The notes: generated by a model not told the origin, from the letters alone. A DNA stretch of 64,000 nucleotides from Endozoicomonas sp. GU-1 (GCF_027366395.1 NZ_CP114771.1:4464001-4528000), one strand, 5' to 3'; counted from the first letter of the stretch, positions 15,748-26,199 are shown. Made by a program: numbers and translations.

Positions 15748-18326
15748 ATGGCAGATGTAACCGTAGAGCAACTCGCAGCAGTGGTCGGCGCTCCAGTGGA
15801 GCGGTTGTTGCAGCAGATGAAAGACGCTGGTCTCACCAAAAGCAGCGCCAAAGAGTCTGTGTCCGATGCAGAAAAACAGCAGCTGCTGGCCCACCTGAAG
15901 CGAACTCATGGTGATGCCGGTACCGGTTCTGAACCGACCAGGATTACGCTGAAGCGTAAGACGGTCAGCCGCATGAAAGTGTCTGGTGGCAGTTCAGGCA
16001 AAAACAAAGTGGTTAACGTAGAAGTGCGTAAAAAGCGCACTTACGTCAAACGCGAAGCCGCTGAAGAAACACCAAAAGCTGATGAAGCGGCGGCCCGTCC
16101 TGAAAAGCAGGAAGAGCGTGGCCAGCGTCGGGATGACCGTGGTCAGCGTAAAGATGATCGCGGCCCACGCCGAGATGATCGTGGCCAGAAAGATGAGCGC
16201 AGCGCGCGCAGCGATGACCGTGGCTCCCGTTCCGGTGAGCGCGGTGCTCGTCAGGGTAGTGAGCGTTCTGGTGGCGACCGTGGCCCGCGTCCGGGTGGTG
16301 ATCGTGGTCAGCGCACCGGTGGCGCTCCGGCACCTTCGGCTGCACCTTCTTTCGGTGATGCACCGCCGCCGGCAGATGACCGCAAGTCCCGCAACAAGCG
16401 TGGCAGCAAGGGCAAAGATCGTCGTAATGACAATGACGATCTGCCGCGCCGTGGTAAAGGTGGTCGCAACGAGCGTGATGATCGCCGTGGTGGCAGTCGC
16501 AAGTTTGCTCGTACCATGGCACCTGAGTCCATGGCAGCTCACGGCTTTACCAAGCCAACAGCGCCGGTGGTTCGTGAAGTTTCCATCCCGGAAACCATCA
16601 CGGTTGCAGAGCTGGCCAGCAAGATGGCCATCAAAGCGGCGGACGTTATCAAGGCCATGTTCAAAATGGGCTCCATGGTAACCATCAACCAGGTTATCGA
16701 TCAGGATACTGCCAGTATCGTGGTTGAAGAAATGGGCCACAAATACAAGCTGACCAAGGCAGACGCCATCGAAGACACCCTGGTGGATGATCAGCTGGAA
16801 GATGTTGCTTACGAAGCCAGGCCCCGTGCGCCGGTAGTGACCGTTATGGGTCACGTTGACCACGGTAAGACCTCGCTGCTGGACTACATTCGTAAGAGTC
16901 GCGTTCAGGCTGGCGAAGCCGGTGGTATTACCCAGCACATTGGTGCCTACCACGTAGAAACGGATCGTGGCATGGTGTCCTTCCTGGATACGCCCGGACA
17001 CGCGGCCTTTACCGCTATGCGTGCCCGTGGTGCCAAGGCGACGGATATCGTTATCCTGGTTGTTGCAGCAGACGACGGTGTCATGCCGCAGACCGAAGAA
17101 GCGGTGCAACACGCGAAAGCGGCTGGCGTACCTATCGTGGTTGCCGTGAACAAGATGGATAAGCCGGAAGCAGATCCGGATCGGGTGAAAACGAGCTGTC
17201 TGCCCGTGACGTTATTCCTGAGGAGTGGGGTGGTGATACGCAGTTTATGCCAGTATCTGCCCTGACCGGTGAAGGTGTTGAAGATCTGCTGGAAGCGGTT
17301 ATTCTTCAGGCCGAAGTGCTTGAGCTGACTGCTCCGGATGAAGGTCCTGCCCGTGGCGTTGTTGTTGAGTCCCGACTGGATAAAGGTCGTGGTCCTGTGG
17401 CCACCGTTCTGGTTCAGGGCGGTAAGCTGAATCAGGGTGATAATATCCTGGTGGGTCAGCAGTACGGTCGTGTACGTGCAATGCTGGATGAGAACGGCCA
17501 GCCTATCAAAGAAGCAGGTCCTTCTATCCCGGTAGAGATTCTGGGTCTGGATGGCACGCCGGATGCCGGTGATGAAATGCTGGTGGTTCGCGATGAGCGT
17601 AAAGCCCGTGAAATCGCCCTGTTCCGTCAAGGCAAGTTCCGTGAAGTCAAGCTGGCTCGTCAGCAGGCTTCCAAACTGGAGAATATGTTCTCCAGAATGG
17701 GTACTGAAGATAAGAAGACGCTCAACATCGTCCTCAAGGCAGACGTACGAGGCTCCCTGGAGGCGCTGACCGCTTCTCTGGAAGAGCAGGGTAACGATGA
17801 GGTTGAAGTAAGGGTTATCTCTGGTGGTGTTGGTGGTATTACCGAAACTGACGCCAACCTGGCCCTGGCTTCCAACGCCGTTATCGTTGGCTTTAACGTT
17901 CGTGCCGATGCTTCTGCCCGTAAAGTGGTAGAGAGCGAAGAGCTGGATCTGCGTTACTACAGTGTTATCTACGACATCATTGATGACGTTAAGAAAGCGC
18001 TGACCGGTATGCTGGGCTCCGATACCCGTGAACAGATCGTGGGTACCGCCGAAGTTCGTGAAGTATTCCGTTCACCGAAGTTTGGTGCCGTGGCTGGCTG
18101 TATGGTTATTGAAGGTACCGTGTACCGCAACGACCGTATCCGCGTACTGCGTGATAACGTGGTGATCTACGAAGGTGAGCTGGAGTCTCTGCGTCGTTAC
18201 AAGGATGATGTCAACGAAGTTCGTAACGGTATGGAGTGTGGTATCGCCGTTAAGAGCTACAACGACGTTAAGCCTGGTGACAAGATCGAGGTTTACAAGA
18301 CGATTGAAGTACAGCGTACGCTTTAA
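15748..18326 (+). CDS. infB: Translation initiation factor IF-2, frameshifted
   Basis: IF-2 is the GTPase that places fMet-tRNA on the 30S subunit. The N-terminal part has the IF2_N opening, then a long Arg/Asp/Gly-rich linker (about residues 110-250). The G domain shows [20 protein letters not shown] and [11 protein letters not shown]. The frame breaks just after the NKMD motif: the first frame stops at 17265 and the remainder continues one frame over. Adding one A to the A-run at 17188-17191 restores [19 protein letters not shown] and an 859-aa protein. Because IF-2 is essential, the deletion is probably a sequencing error. AGGAG precedes ATG 15748. Confidence 0.96.
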
Positions 18327-18354
18327 TTCGTTATGCGTGTGAAATAGACGCCAG

Positions 18355-18383
18355 AGCCTGCGGTTTCCTCTGCAGGCTTTTTT
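18355..18383 (+). terminator. Terminator between infB and rbfA
   Basis: AGCCTGC and GCAGGCT pair around a 10-base loop and are followed by a six-T run. It lies 29 bases after infB and suggests that rbfA-truB expression is partly uncoupled from infB. Confidence 0.75.
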
Positions 18384-18463
18384 AACCACAAAGGCACAAA
18401 GTCACAAAGGGAAGGATTGCTTTGTGTCTCTGTGCCTTTTGTGCCTTTTGGGTATTGTGGTTT
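18384..18463. repeat. CACAAAG/CTTTGTG imperfect palindrome, copy 1
   Basis: AACCACAAAGGCACAAAGTC on the left mirrors CTTTGTGTCTCTGTGCC and TTGTGGTT on the right. The same CACAAAG family recurs at 33151-33234 and 52079-52142, always between genes. Confidence 0.65.
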
Positions 18464-18479
18464 ACGGAGTGAGTATTCA

Positions 18480-18878
18480 ATGGCTAAAGAGTACAGTCGT
18501 ACCCAGCGAGTAGCCGACCAGATTCAGAAAGAACTGGCTCAGCTGATTCAGCTGGAAATGAAAGATCCTCGTCTTGGCATGGTCACGGTCAGTGTGGTCG
18601 AAGTGAGCCGGGATCTCGCCTTTGCAGATGTTTATGTCTCGTTTCTTGGGGTGGATGACCAGGAAACAATTGATCAATCCCTGGAGATATTGAGTCAGGC
18701 GGCGGGTTTTCTGCGTTCTCAGCTGGCCAGGGCCATCAAGCTGAGGTTTACCCCGCGACTCCGCTTTTACTATGACAACAGTCTGCGGCGCGGGGCTTAC
18801 CTGTCCTCGCTGATCGATCAGGCAGTTGCCAAAGACGCTAAAGCGGATAAAGGCTCAGAAGAAGGTACCGAGGAGTAA
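18480..18878 (+). CDS. rbfA: Ribosome-binding factor A
   Basis: RbfA binds the 30S subunit and helps 16S rRNA 5'-end maturation and cold adaptation. The 132-aa protein starts MAKEYSRTQRVADQIQKELA and has the KH-like core with LGMVTVSVVEVSRDLAFADV and the basic LKLRFTPRLRFYYD ending. ATG 18480 fits the family start, with GGAG 11 bases upstream. truB begins 3 bases after the stop. Confidence 0.97.
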   Translation: MAKEYSRTQRVADQIQKELAQLIQLEMKDPRLGMVTVSVVEVSRDLAFADVYVSFLGVDDQETIDQSLEILSQAAGFLRSQLARAIKLRFTPRLRFYYDNSLRRGAYLSSLIDQAVAKDAKADKGSEEGTEE

Positions 18879-18881
18879 GTC

Positions 18882-19958
18882 ATGGCCAGAAGAGGTCGAC
18901 GCGCTAATCGTGGCCGTCCGGTGGACGGCATTATTGTGGTTGATAAAGTCTATGGCGCTTCTTCCAACGAGGTGCTCCAGCGGGTGAAGCGGTTGTTTAA
19001 TGCCGCCAAGGCGGGCCATACCGGCAGCCTTGATCCGCTGGCGACGGGCGTTTTACCCATCTGTCTGGGGGAGGCCACCAAGTTTTCCCAGTATTTGCTG
19101 GATTCTGATAAATCCTACCGCACCACCATGAAAATGGGGGTGAGAACCACCACGGGTGATCGTGAGGGTGAGATTGTCGAAGCGCGTCCGGTGACGGTTA
19201 CCCGTTCTGATGTAGAGGCCATTCTGCAACAGTTCCGGGGTGATGTTGAGCAGGTGCCCAGCATGTTCTCTGCGCTCAAGCACAATGGCAGGCCATTGTA
19301 CGAATACGCCCGGGAAGGGATTGAAATTGAGCGCCCTTCGCGCACCATTACCATTCATCGTCTGGAGCTGCTGGACTTTGATGGGGAAGAGTGTGTTTTC
19401 GAGGTGGATTGTACCAAGGGAACCTATATCCGCACGTTGATTGAAGATATTGGTGAGGCCCTGGGCTGCCTTGGTCATGTTGCTGAGCTGAAGCGCCTCA
19501 AGGCAGGCCCTTACACTGAGCATCAGGCGCACTCCCTGGATGAGTTGGCGGCCATGCGGGATGAAGCCCGTGAGTCGGCCCTGGATGTCGACCAGCGTAT
19601 GGAGTTTGCCGAGCTGTCCGGACTGGCGGAAGAGCTGGGTCGTGACAAGCTGGAACAAGCGCAGTCAGAGCGCCTGAGGGAGTTGTCGAAAATCCGCAAT
19701 AAGGCCGGTGATCGTGTTATTGATGACCTGTTGCTGCCTCAGGACAGCGCTGTCAGTGACTGGCCGCAGGTCAAACTGGGTGCAACCAGCAGTTATTATG
19801 TTTCCCAGGGGAATCCGGTCCAGGTGCCTCAGGCACCGACATCCGGCAATGTCCGCATCTATGGCGTTGCTGAAGGTGTTGAAGGCGTGGTGTTCCTGGG
19901 TATTGGCGAAATTACCGATGATGGCCTGGTCGCCCCCAAGCGTCTGGTCAAAGGCTGA
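18882..19958 (+). CDS. truB: tRNA pseudouridine-55 synthase
   Basis: TruB makes pseudouridine 55 in the T-loop of tRNAs. Catalytic Asp51 lies in GHTGSLDPLATGVLP; later motifs include the YRTTMKMGVRTTTGDREGE region and TKGTYIRTLIEDIGE. At 358 aa it is about 45 residues longer than the E. coli enzyme. The extra part is a charged, probably helical insert (about 250-290) before the C-terminal PUA-like part, which still shows LGIGEITDDGLVAPKRLV. A GAGGAG ribosome binding site overlaps the end of rbfA, implying coupled translation. Confidence 0.97.
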   Translation: MARRGRRANRGRPVDGIIVVDKVYGASSNEVLQRVKRLFNAAKAGHTGSLDPLATGVLPICLGEATKFSQYLLDSDKSYRTTMKMGVRTTTGDREGEIVEARPVTVTRSDVEAILQQFRGDVEQVPSMFSALKHNGRPLYEYAREGIEIERPSRTITIHRLELLDFDGEECVFEVDCTKGTYIRTLIEDIGEALGCLGHVAELKRLKAGPYTEHQAHSLDELAAMRDEARESALDVDQRMEFAELSGLAEELGRDKLEQAQSERLRELSKIRNKAGDRVIDDLLLPQDSAVSDWPQVKLGATSSYYVSQGNPVQVPQAPTSGNVRIYGVAEGVEGVVFLGIGEITDDGLVAPKRLVKG

Positions 19959-20008
19959 TTCAGCCGGAAATACGCGATTCCATTTGCCCAACTGCTTATA
20001 TAGTTTTT

Positions 20009-20038
20009 TTGGACGCGTTCACAACATAGTGATAGAAT
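20009..20038 (+). promoter_or_regulatory. Probable rpsO promoter
   Basis: TTGGAC (20009-20014) and TAGAAT (20033-20038) are 18 bases apart, about 80 bases before the rpsO start. rpsO having its own promoter is known in E. coli. Confidence 0.5.
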
Positions 20039-20120
20039 TCGTCGCTTGTTTAAATGGCTGGCTGTAAATATGCACGGTCACGCCGGTTATCTGTATTGCA
20101 TATTATCTGGAGATTGAACA

Positions 20121-20390
20121 ATGGCTTTGACTGCTGAACAGAAAGCTGAAATCCTGAAAAAATTCGCTCGCGCTGAAGGCGACACCGGTTCTCCTGAAGT
20201 TCAGGTGGCTCTGCTGACCGCTAACATCGAAGGTCTGCAGGGACACTTCAAGGCGAATCACAAGGATCATCACTCTCGTCGTGGTCTGATTCGCATGGTA
20301 AACCAGCGTCGTAACCTGCTGGATTACCTGAAGCGTAAGGATGTTGAACGTTACCGCAGCCTGATCCAGCTTCTGGGTCTGCGTCGCTAA
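20121..20390 (+). CDS. rpsO: 30S ribosomal protein S15
   Basis: S15 is a primary binder of the central domain of 16S rRNA and contacts the 50S subunit. The 89-aa length and motifs ([43 protein letters not shown]) are standard. It follows truB and precedes pnp in the conserved order. In E. coli S15 represses its own translation through its leader. Confidence 0.98.
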   Translation: MALTAEQKAEILKKFARAEGDTGSPEVQVALLTANIEGLQGHFKANHKDHHSRRGLIRMVNQRRNLLDYLKRKDVERYRSLIQLLGLRR

Positions 20391-20448
20391 TCGTTTGATA
20401 CAGTCATATTGGGTGGTGGTGTCTTGATATCACCTCCCACAGTCAAGG

Positions 20449-20488
20449 CACCGCGAGCTGCACTATCTGTGGCTGGCGGTGTTTTGTT
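20449..20488 (+). terminator. rpsO terminator
   Basis: CACCGC and GCGGTG, extended by AGC/GCT and CAC/GTG pairs, form a hairpin followed by TTTTGTT, about 60 bases after rpsO. It corresponds to the leaky terminator between rpsO and pnp in E. coli. Confidence 0.6.
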
Positions 20489-20608
20489 ATTTGCGGGTTG
20501 AGAATGTTGTCAGCCCGGGCATTATCTCTCTGCGGGTTGCGACTGCCGGGCTCTGTTTTCTCTGGTAGTCTTGGACAAGAATTACCCATGCCTGCACTCT
20601 GTCTGCAT

Positions 20609-20655
20609 GGGGTGCAATTCAGAGACTTCGATGCAGAGGTCTCTGAATTGCATCC
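20609..20655 (+). promoter_or_regulatory. pnp leader hairpin, likely RNase III site
   Basis: TGCAATTCAGAGAC (20613-20626) pairs perfectly with GTCTCTGAATTGCA (20639-20652), extended by three more pairs to about 17 bp. It lies about 60 bases before the pnp start. In E. coli a long duplex at this place is cut by RNase III, after which PNPase represses its own mRNA. The same autoregulation is inferred here. Confidence 0.7.
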
Positions 20656-20715
20656 ATCTCTATGACAGTGTGGATGCAGGTGGGGTGATATCGTTTGGTA
20701 ATAAAGGAAAATAAC

Positions 20716-22845
20716 GTGAGTATTGCTCCAAAAGCATTGACAAAGACTTTCCAGTTCGGTGAACACACCGTGACCCTGGAAACTGGACGGGTTGCCCGTC
20801 AGGCCACCGGTGCCGTGCTGGCAACCATGGGTGAGCTGCAGGTTCTGGCAACGGTAGTGGGCGCTAAAAGTGCCCGTGATGGTCAGGACTTTTTCCCGTT
20901 GTCCGTTCACTATCAGGAAAAGGTGTACGCGGCGGGTAAAATTCCCGGCGGCTTCCTGAAGCGTGAAGGTAAGGCCAGCGAAAAAGAGACGCTGACCTCC
21001 CGTCTGATTGACCGTCCCATCCGTCCGCTGTTCCCGAAAGGTTTCATGAACGAAGTTCAGGTGATCATCACGGTAATGTCGGTGGATAAGAAGAACGATC
21101 CTGACATTCTGGGCATGATTGCCACGTCTGCGGCCCTGGCGATTTCCGGTATTCCCTTTGCCGGTCCTGTGGGTGCTGCCCGTGTCGGTTTCACTGAAGA
21201 CGATGGTTACCTTCTCAACCCATCTTTCGAGCAGATGAAAAAGTCTGAGCTGGACATGGTGGTTGCCGGTACCAGCGACGCTGTGCTGATGGTTGAGTCC
21301 GAAGCGCAGGAACTGACAGAAGATGAAATGCTGGGTGCGGTTCTGTTTGCCCAGCAGGAGTACCAGGCGGTTATTGCTGCCATTAAAGAGTTTGCGGCAG
21401 AAGCTGGTAAGCCAACCTGGGACTGGCAGCCAGAGCCAGAAAAAACGGCAGTGAAAGAAGCCGTTGCTGCTGGCTTTGAGCAGAAAATTCGTGAGGCCTA
21501 TGGCATCACCATCAAGCAGGAGCGCAGCAACAAGCTGGCGGAACTGCGCGCTGAAGCTGAAGCTGAGCTGGTTGGCGAAGACGAAGGCAAGTTCAGTGCG
21601 GATGATGTTCAGACCTACTTCAGCAAACTGGAGAAGTCCGTCGTCCGTGGCAACATTATTAACGGTCAGCCGCGTATCGATGGTCGTGATACCAAAACCG
21701 TTCGCCCGATCTCGGTAGAAGTTGGCGTTCTGAAAAAGACCCACGGTTCTGCCCTGTTCACCCGTGGTGAAACTCAGGCTATCGTCACCACAACGCTGGG
21801 TACTGCCCGTGATGCACAGTTTGTCGATGCCCTGGAAGGTGAAAGCCGTGACCCGTTCATGCTGCATTACAACTTCCCTCCCTACTCTGTAGGCGAGGCT
21901 GGTCGTATGGGTCCTCCGGGACGCCGTGAAATCGGCCATGGTCGTCTTGCCCGTCGTGGTATTCAGGCAGTACTGCCCGGTGAAGAAGAGTTCCCTTATA
22001 CCATCCGTGTGGTGTCTGAAATTACCGAATCCAATGGTTCCAGCTCCATGGCTTCCGTCTGTGGCTCTTCCCTGGCGCTGATGGATGCCGGTGTGCCTCT
22101 GAAGGCACCGGTTGCCGGTATCGCCATGGGTCTGGTTAAGGAAGGTGAGCAGTTTGCAGTCCTGACCGATATTCTGGGGGATGAAGATCACCTGGGTGAT
22201 ATGGACTTTAAAGTGGCCGGAACGGCCCACGGTGTTACGGCGCTGCAGATGGACATCAAGATTGCCGGTATCACTGAAGAGATCATGGATATCGCCCTTG
22301 ACCAGGCTCTGCATGCGCGTCTGCATATCCTGGCCGAGATGAATAAAGTCATCGCCCGTTCCCGCAGTGAACTGTCGCCAAACGCACCAATGACCATGAC
22401 CCTGAAGATTGATCAGGACAAGATTCGTGATGTTATTGGTAAGGGTGGTGCCACTATCCGTTCTATCTGTGAAGATACCGGTGCATCGGTTGATATTGCT
22501 GACGACGGCACCGTTAAAATTTATGGTGAGACCCGGGAAGCCTGTCAGGCAGCTTATGACCGTGTTTACGGCGTCACTGCTGAAGCGGAAATCGGCAAGA
22601 TTTACCACGGTACGGTCACTCGCATTGTTGAGTTTGGTGCTTTTGTTAATATCCTGCCAGGTCAGGATGGTCTGGTGCATATTTCCCAAATTGCTGATCA
22701 TCGGGTTGAGAACGTTGCTGACTACGTCAAGATGGGACAGAAGCTTGAAGTGGTTGTGATGGATCTGGACAGCCGTGGTCGTATTAAGCTGAGCATGAAA
22801 GAAGTTGCTCGTATTAAAGAACAGCAGGCGGCAGCGGCTGAATAA
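20716..22845 (+). CDS. pnp: Polynucleotide phosphorylase
   Basis: PNPase degrades RNA 3'-to-5' with phosphate and is a core part of the degradosome. The 709-aa product has two RNase PH domains (first with [16 protein letters not shown], second with [17 protein letters not shown] and [15 protein letters not shown]), then a KH domain ([11 protein letters not shown]) and an S1 domain ([19 protein letters not shown]). GTG 20716 is chosen because AAAGGA stands 8 bases upstream and the protein then starts [16 protein letters not shown] hairpin without a T-run (22858-22883) follows the stop. Confidence 0.97.
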   Translation: MSIAPKALTKTFQFGEHTVTLETGRVARQATGAVLATMGELQVLATVVGAKSARDGQDFFPLSVHYQEKVYAAGKIPGGFLKREGKASEKETLTSRLIDRPIRPLFPKGFMNEVQVIITVMSVDKKNDPDILGMIATSAALAISGIPFAGPVGAARVGFTEDDGYLLNPSFEQMKKSELDMVVAGTSDAVLMVESEAQELTEDEMLGAVLFAQQEYQAVIAAIKEFAAEAGKPTWDWQPEPEKTAVKEAVAAGFEQKIREAYGITIKQERSNKLAELRAEAEAELVGEDEGKFSADDVQTYFSKLEKSVVRGNIINGQPRIDGRDTKTVRPISVEVGVLKKTHGSALFTRGETQAIVTTTLGTARDAQFVDALEGESRDPFMLHYNFPPYSVGEAGRMGPPGRREIGHGRLARRGIQAVLPGEEEFPYTIRVVSEITESNGSSSMASVCGSSLALMDAGVPLKAPVAGIAMGLVKEGEQFAVLTDILGDEDHLGDMDFKVAGTAHGVTALQMDIKIAGITEEIMDIALDQALHARLHILAEMNKVIARSRSELSPNAPMTMTLKIDQDKIRDVIGKGGATIRSICEDTGASVDIADDGTVKIYGETREACQAAYDRVYGVTAEAEIGKIYHGTVTRIVEFGAFVNILPGQDGLVHISQIADHRVENVADYVKMGQKLEVVVMDLDSRGRIKLSMKEVARIKEQQAAAAE

Positions 22846-23019
22846 TCACCGCTTCAAAGAGGCTGGCCTCAGTGCCAGTCTCTCAATATCTGGTTGCACA
22901 TCAAAATTTTCTGCTACTCCCTGATGGCGTTATTCTGTGACCCGCAAGAAAAATGAGAGTCGCTTTTTTTACTAGCTGACTGTGTTTAACCCACATGGCA
23001 GTGGAACCTAATAATCCTC

Positions 23020-26000
23020 TTGAGGTCAAACTTCGGTATTTATAGTCCAGGCGTGCAGGGCTTTATTCTGAAGGCATCATCAACCAACTCCCATCGAAAG
23101 CCTGCTAGAGTTGACCGGCAAGTCAGTTCAAGCGGTACTCCTGACAGCTCCAGAAACAGATTTAACGGTAAAAGAGTCTATCAGACTCATAAAGATACAG
23201 CCTCAGCGCTGAATGATGCCAAAGATATTGAGGATGCCTTTTGGCAAAAAAAACTATTGCAAGGACGTCACATCACCCCGGCTGATGTGCTCACGGCTTA
23301 TAAAAATGATACAACGTCTCTCAGGAGTGCTTTATTCCTTGAGAGGCTTTGCTTAAAGAACATTCTTTATAACAATCAAAAAGTATTCCCGGATCAGGTC
23401 ATTCAGGAATTCAACCGAAAGCCAAATCAAAATAAGTACAAATTAGCGATAGCGCGCTTCAAATCGCAATGTTGTATAAGGGGGCGGCTGTTGCATGGTC
23501 AGCAGGTCACGCCAGATGTGGTGGTAAAAGATTATCAGGCAGCCAAAGCATCACTGGAACTGGCCCGTTTCAAGCAACTCTGTTGCCTGAGGGGTTTGCT
23601 ATTGAATGGTCACCAGGTCAGACCGGATGCAGTGGTTAAGGATTTTCCGGGTAGTCCCGAAGGCAAAATGGCACTGGCGCGCTTCAAAGCGGAATGTTGC
23701 CTGAGGGGCCTGTCACTGAATGGCCAGCAAGTCACTCCCGATGCGGTGATTGAGGCTTATCAGGCAGTCAGTGCATCACTTGAGTTGGCGCGCTTTAAGG
23801 CGGCATGTTGCTTTAGGGGGCTACCGTTGAATGGCCAGCAAGTCACACCGGATGCAGTGATTAAGGCTTTCCCGTGTAGCCCGCAAGGCAAGCTGGGGAT
23901 AGGACGCTTTAAAGTGGAATGTTGCCTGAGGGGGTTGCCATTGAATGGCCGGCCGGTCACATCAGAGGCAGTGGTTAAGGATTATCAGGCAATCAAGGCA
24001 ACACTGGAGCTGGCCCGCTTTAAATCGGAGTGTTGCCTGAGAGGCCTGCGATTGAATGGCAAGCGGATCTCACCGGATGTGGTGTTTAAGGGTTATCAGG
24101 CTGCCAGTGCAACATTGGAACAGGCGCGCTTCAAAGAGGTATGTTGCCTGAAGGGCCTGCTGTTGGAAGGCCAGCAGGTCAAACCTGAGGCGGTCGTTAA
24201 GGGTTATCAGGCAGCCAGGGCAGCATTGGATTTGACCCGCTTCAAAGAGCGATGTTGCTTGAACGGCGTGCCGTTAATGGGGCAGCAGGTCACACCCGAT
24301 GAGGTAGTTAAGGGTTTTGAGGAGGCCAAGGCAGCACTGGAGCTGCCGCGCTTCAAACAGGAATGTTGTCTGAGAGGGCTGTCGTTGAATGGCCAGCCGG
24401 TTACACCGGATACGGTGATTAAGGATTTCCCGGACAATTCGAAAGGCAGGCTGGGGATGGCGCGCTTCAAACAGGAATGTTGCCTCAGGGGAGTGGCGTT
24501 GAATGGTCGGCCGGTTGAAGCGGATGCAGTGGTTAAGGATTATGAAGGCGGTGGCTGGTTAATGGAAAGGGCTTATTTTTATGTACAGCTGGCATTAACG
24601 GCAAGAGAGTTGAACGGTGCCTGTCTGGATAACCGGCAAGTGTTAGAAGTATTTAATGAAGTGCCCGGCGATCATGCTGTAAAGCAAGCCGGGTATCTGA
24701 TTCAAAAGTTGCAACAACCCAGGCATTATGATGAAAACAATGCAGCTCAGGAGATGCTTCAAGAGGCCTGGCAAATCTTAAGCAACGCATCCCATAAAGA
24801 CGACGAGCAACAACGACTGCAATGTCAATTGCAATTCATGGCTATGCACTATGGGCTGTCAATTGATCATCAGAGAGTGTCAGCAGAGCAGGTATTGCAA
24901 TCCATCAAAGGACTGAGAAACTCGTTTCAGAGTTCTCGTATCCATTTCTTCTTCCTGGCGCATTGCTGTATCACAAGGCAGTCGGTTAATGGACGATACG
25001 TCCATAAGAATCAGGTGTTGGAGTGTCTTCAACGTTTTTCTGCAGGAAGCAAGATGCGCCACGCTCTGGGCTTCTGGTTTGAACAATACAGCTGTGAAGC
25101 CAATGTAATGGATAATATGCTGTTTAAGCGAGAAAATGCTGTTGTCCTTGGTAGTGATAGTCATCAAGAGTGTTCAGCTTGTGTCAGTCAAGCTGAGGCT
25201 TCTGTTGCAGTCAGTAGAAAGCACCCCGGATCACCTGAACAGTTTACTGACAACGCCTGGTTTGACTGTTTTTCCACAGATGAAAACGGGTGTTCAGCCC
25301 ATCTTGACAAAGGAGGCCCACTTCCTTTTCGGGATACTTATTTCAATTCAATAACGCTGAAAACGCTGGAGATTATTCAGGAAATCAATAATTCTTATAC
25401 CGACCCTCCCATTCTGGTTACCGGTTCATACGCACGCTTTTTACAGAACCTCCACTCATCATTTGATGAGATTGACATTATCTGCACGCAAGAAGCATCT
25501 GTCAGAACCCTTTTTGACAAGCTGCAGGCACTGAATACCGACAGTGAGTCAGACATCCCTCAAAGTGTCATCATCTGGTCTATTCCGGAATGTCAGGCGA
25601 TGAAATTGCCAAAGGCCTACAGTATTGAGCTTAAAGACGGTGATCTGGGGGTAAAGGCAATGGGTTTTCAGGTTTATGTTGACGCCAGAGTAACCGATGG
25701 AAAGGCATCACGATTGCCCGTTCTCGTTCCTGGCGTTGAGAAGCCGGTATGGTGTTTGTTGTTTGCCGAAGAAACCAGATTGCTGAACGATACGCTGCAA
25801 TATCTCACGGATAACCTTGATCAGCTGACAGAGCAATTGCACAAAGGCGCAGCATTCGACCTGCCTCAAACCATTCTGTTTCACAACCCCCAAAACACCG
25901 GGGAGCGTATTTATGGTTTGCTGATAAGCTGTCTGCTTATCCTGAATAAAGCCAAACAGTTTATTGCCCTGCACTCTGAAGGAAAACCTGGCTGCCGACC

Positions 26001-26199
26001 TAGCCAGCTTCAGGAAGAATATCAACGTCTTCATGTGCTGACTGAGCATCTGCAAATGAAATTGACTCACCATGTTTGCCGTCATGATTTTGAACACAGA
26101 GTTAACGACTGGTTATCAACAACCCGGCCTGTGAATGAGTGTGAGGTTAAGAGTAGGGAGGCTGTCGAGGAACTGCTTGCGCTGCTGAAGCCTGCATAA
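23020..26199 (+). CDS. Tandem-repeat protein with nucleotidyltransferase-like C-terminus
   Basis: I do not recognise this 1059-aa protein as a named family. Residues 145-505 carry about ten repeats of 36-37 aa with core ARFKxECCLRGLxLNG, then QxVTPDAVVKDYQ, with degenerate units on both sides. The C-terminal third contains VTGSYARFL (about 800) and FDEIDIIC (about 815). This is the GS...(D/E)xD layout of Pol-beta-type nucleotidyltransferases, with Glu at the first acidic position. The N-terminal 60 residues are basic and disordered. TTG 23020 gives the longest frame, but the true start may lie later, since the paralogue at 63.2 kb has a stop in the matching stretch. It stands alone between pnp and rpoD. 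An effector or toxin role is inferred. Confidence 0.8.
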   Translation: MRSNFGIYSPGVQGFILKASSTNSHRKPARVDRQVSSSGTPDSSRNRFNGKRVYQTHKDTASALNDAKDIEDAFWQKKLLQGRHITPADVLTAYKNDTTSLRSALFLERLCLKNILYNNQKVFPDQVIQEFNRKPNQNKYKLAIARFKSQCCIRGRLLHGQQVTPDVVVKDYQAAKASLELARFKQLCCLRGLLLNGHQVRPDAVVKDFPGSPEGKMALARFKAECCLRGLSLNGQQVTPDAVIEAYQAVSASLELARFKAACCFRGLPLNGQQVTPDAVIKAFPCSPQGKLGIGRFKVECCLRGLPLNGRPVTSEAVVKDYQAIKATLELARFKSECCLRGLRLNGKRISPDVVFKGYQAASATLEQARFKEVCCLKGLLLEGQQVKPEAVVKGYQAARAALDLTRFKERCCLNGVPLMGQQVTPDEVVKGFEEAKAALELPRFKQECCLRGLSLNGQPVTPDTVIKDFPDNSKGRLGMARFKQECCLRGVALNGRPVEADAVVKDYEGGGWLMERAYFYVQLALTARELNGACLDNRQVLEVFNEVPGDHAVKQAGYLIQKLQQPRHYDENNAAQEMLQEAWQILSNASHKDDEQQRLQCQLQFMAMHYGLSIDHQRVSAEQVLQSIKGLRNSFQSSRIHFFFLAHCCITRQSVNGRYVHKNQVLECLQRFSAGSKMRHALGFWFEQYSCEANVMDNMLFKRENAVVLGSDSHQECSACVSQAEASVAVSRKHPGSPEQFTDNAWFDCFSTDENGCSAHLDKGGPLPFRDTYFNSITLKTLEIIQEINNSYTDPPILVTGSYARFLQNLHSSFDEIDIICTQEASVRTLFDKLQALNTDSESDIPQSVIIWSIPECQAMKLPKAYSIELKDGDLGVKAMGFQVYVDARVTDGKASRLPVLVPGVEKPVWCLLFAEETRLLNDTLQYLTDNLDQLTEQLHKGAAFDLPQTILFHNPQNTGERIYGLLISCLLILNKAKQFIALHSEGKPGCRPSQLQEEYQRLHVLTEHLQMKLTHHVCRHDFEHRVNDWLSTTRPVNECEVKSREAVEELLALLKPA
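23452..24540 (+). repeat. About ten tandem 108-111-bp coding repeats
   Basis: Units of 36-37 codons start near each CGCTTCAAA (ARFK). Two sub-types differ in the linker: DYQAAxAxLEL and DFPxxPxGKxxL. Repeated stretches such as GTTGCCTGAGGGG and TTGAATGGCC recur almost unchanged, so recombination between units is likely. Confidence 0.9.

Noticed and set aside
15994-17112. A 372-codon open frame antisense to infB
   Set aside because: It is opposite the Arg/Asp/Gly-rich linker and G domain of IF-2, and its Thr/Ala/Ile-rich composition reflects that strand only.
17247-18326. A separate short IF-2 isoform starting inside infB
   Set aside because: The second frame begins within the G domain and lacks the GTP-binding motifs. 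A one-base error in an A-run explains it better than an internal start.
20443-22701. A 752-codon open frame antisense to pnp
   Set aside because: It mirrors the codon structure of a clearly real gene, has no family resemblance, and its His/Thr/Arg-rich product is typical of a shadow frame.
23452-24540. A CRISPR array, because of the regular repeats
   Set aside because: The repeats are about 110 bp, coding, continuous and in frame, without spacers. No other CRISPR-like array was seen in the window.
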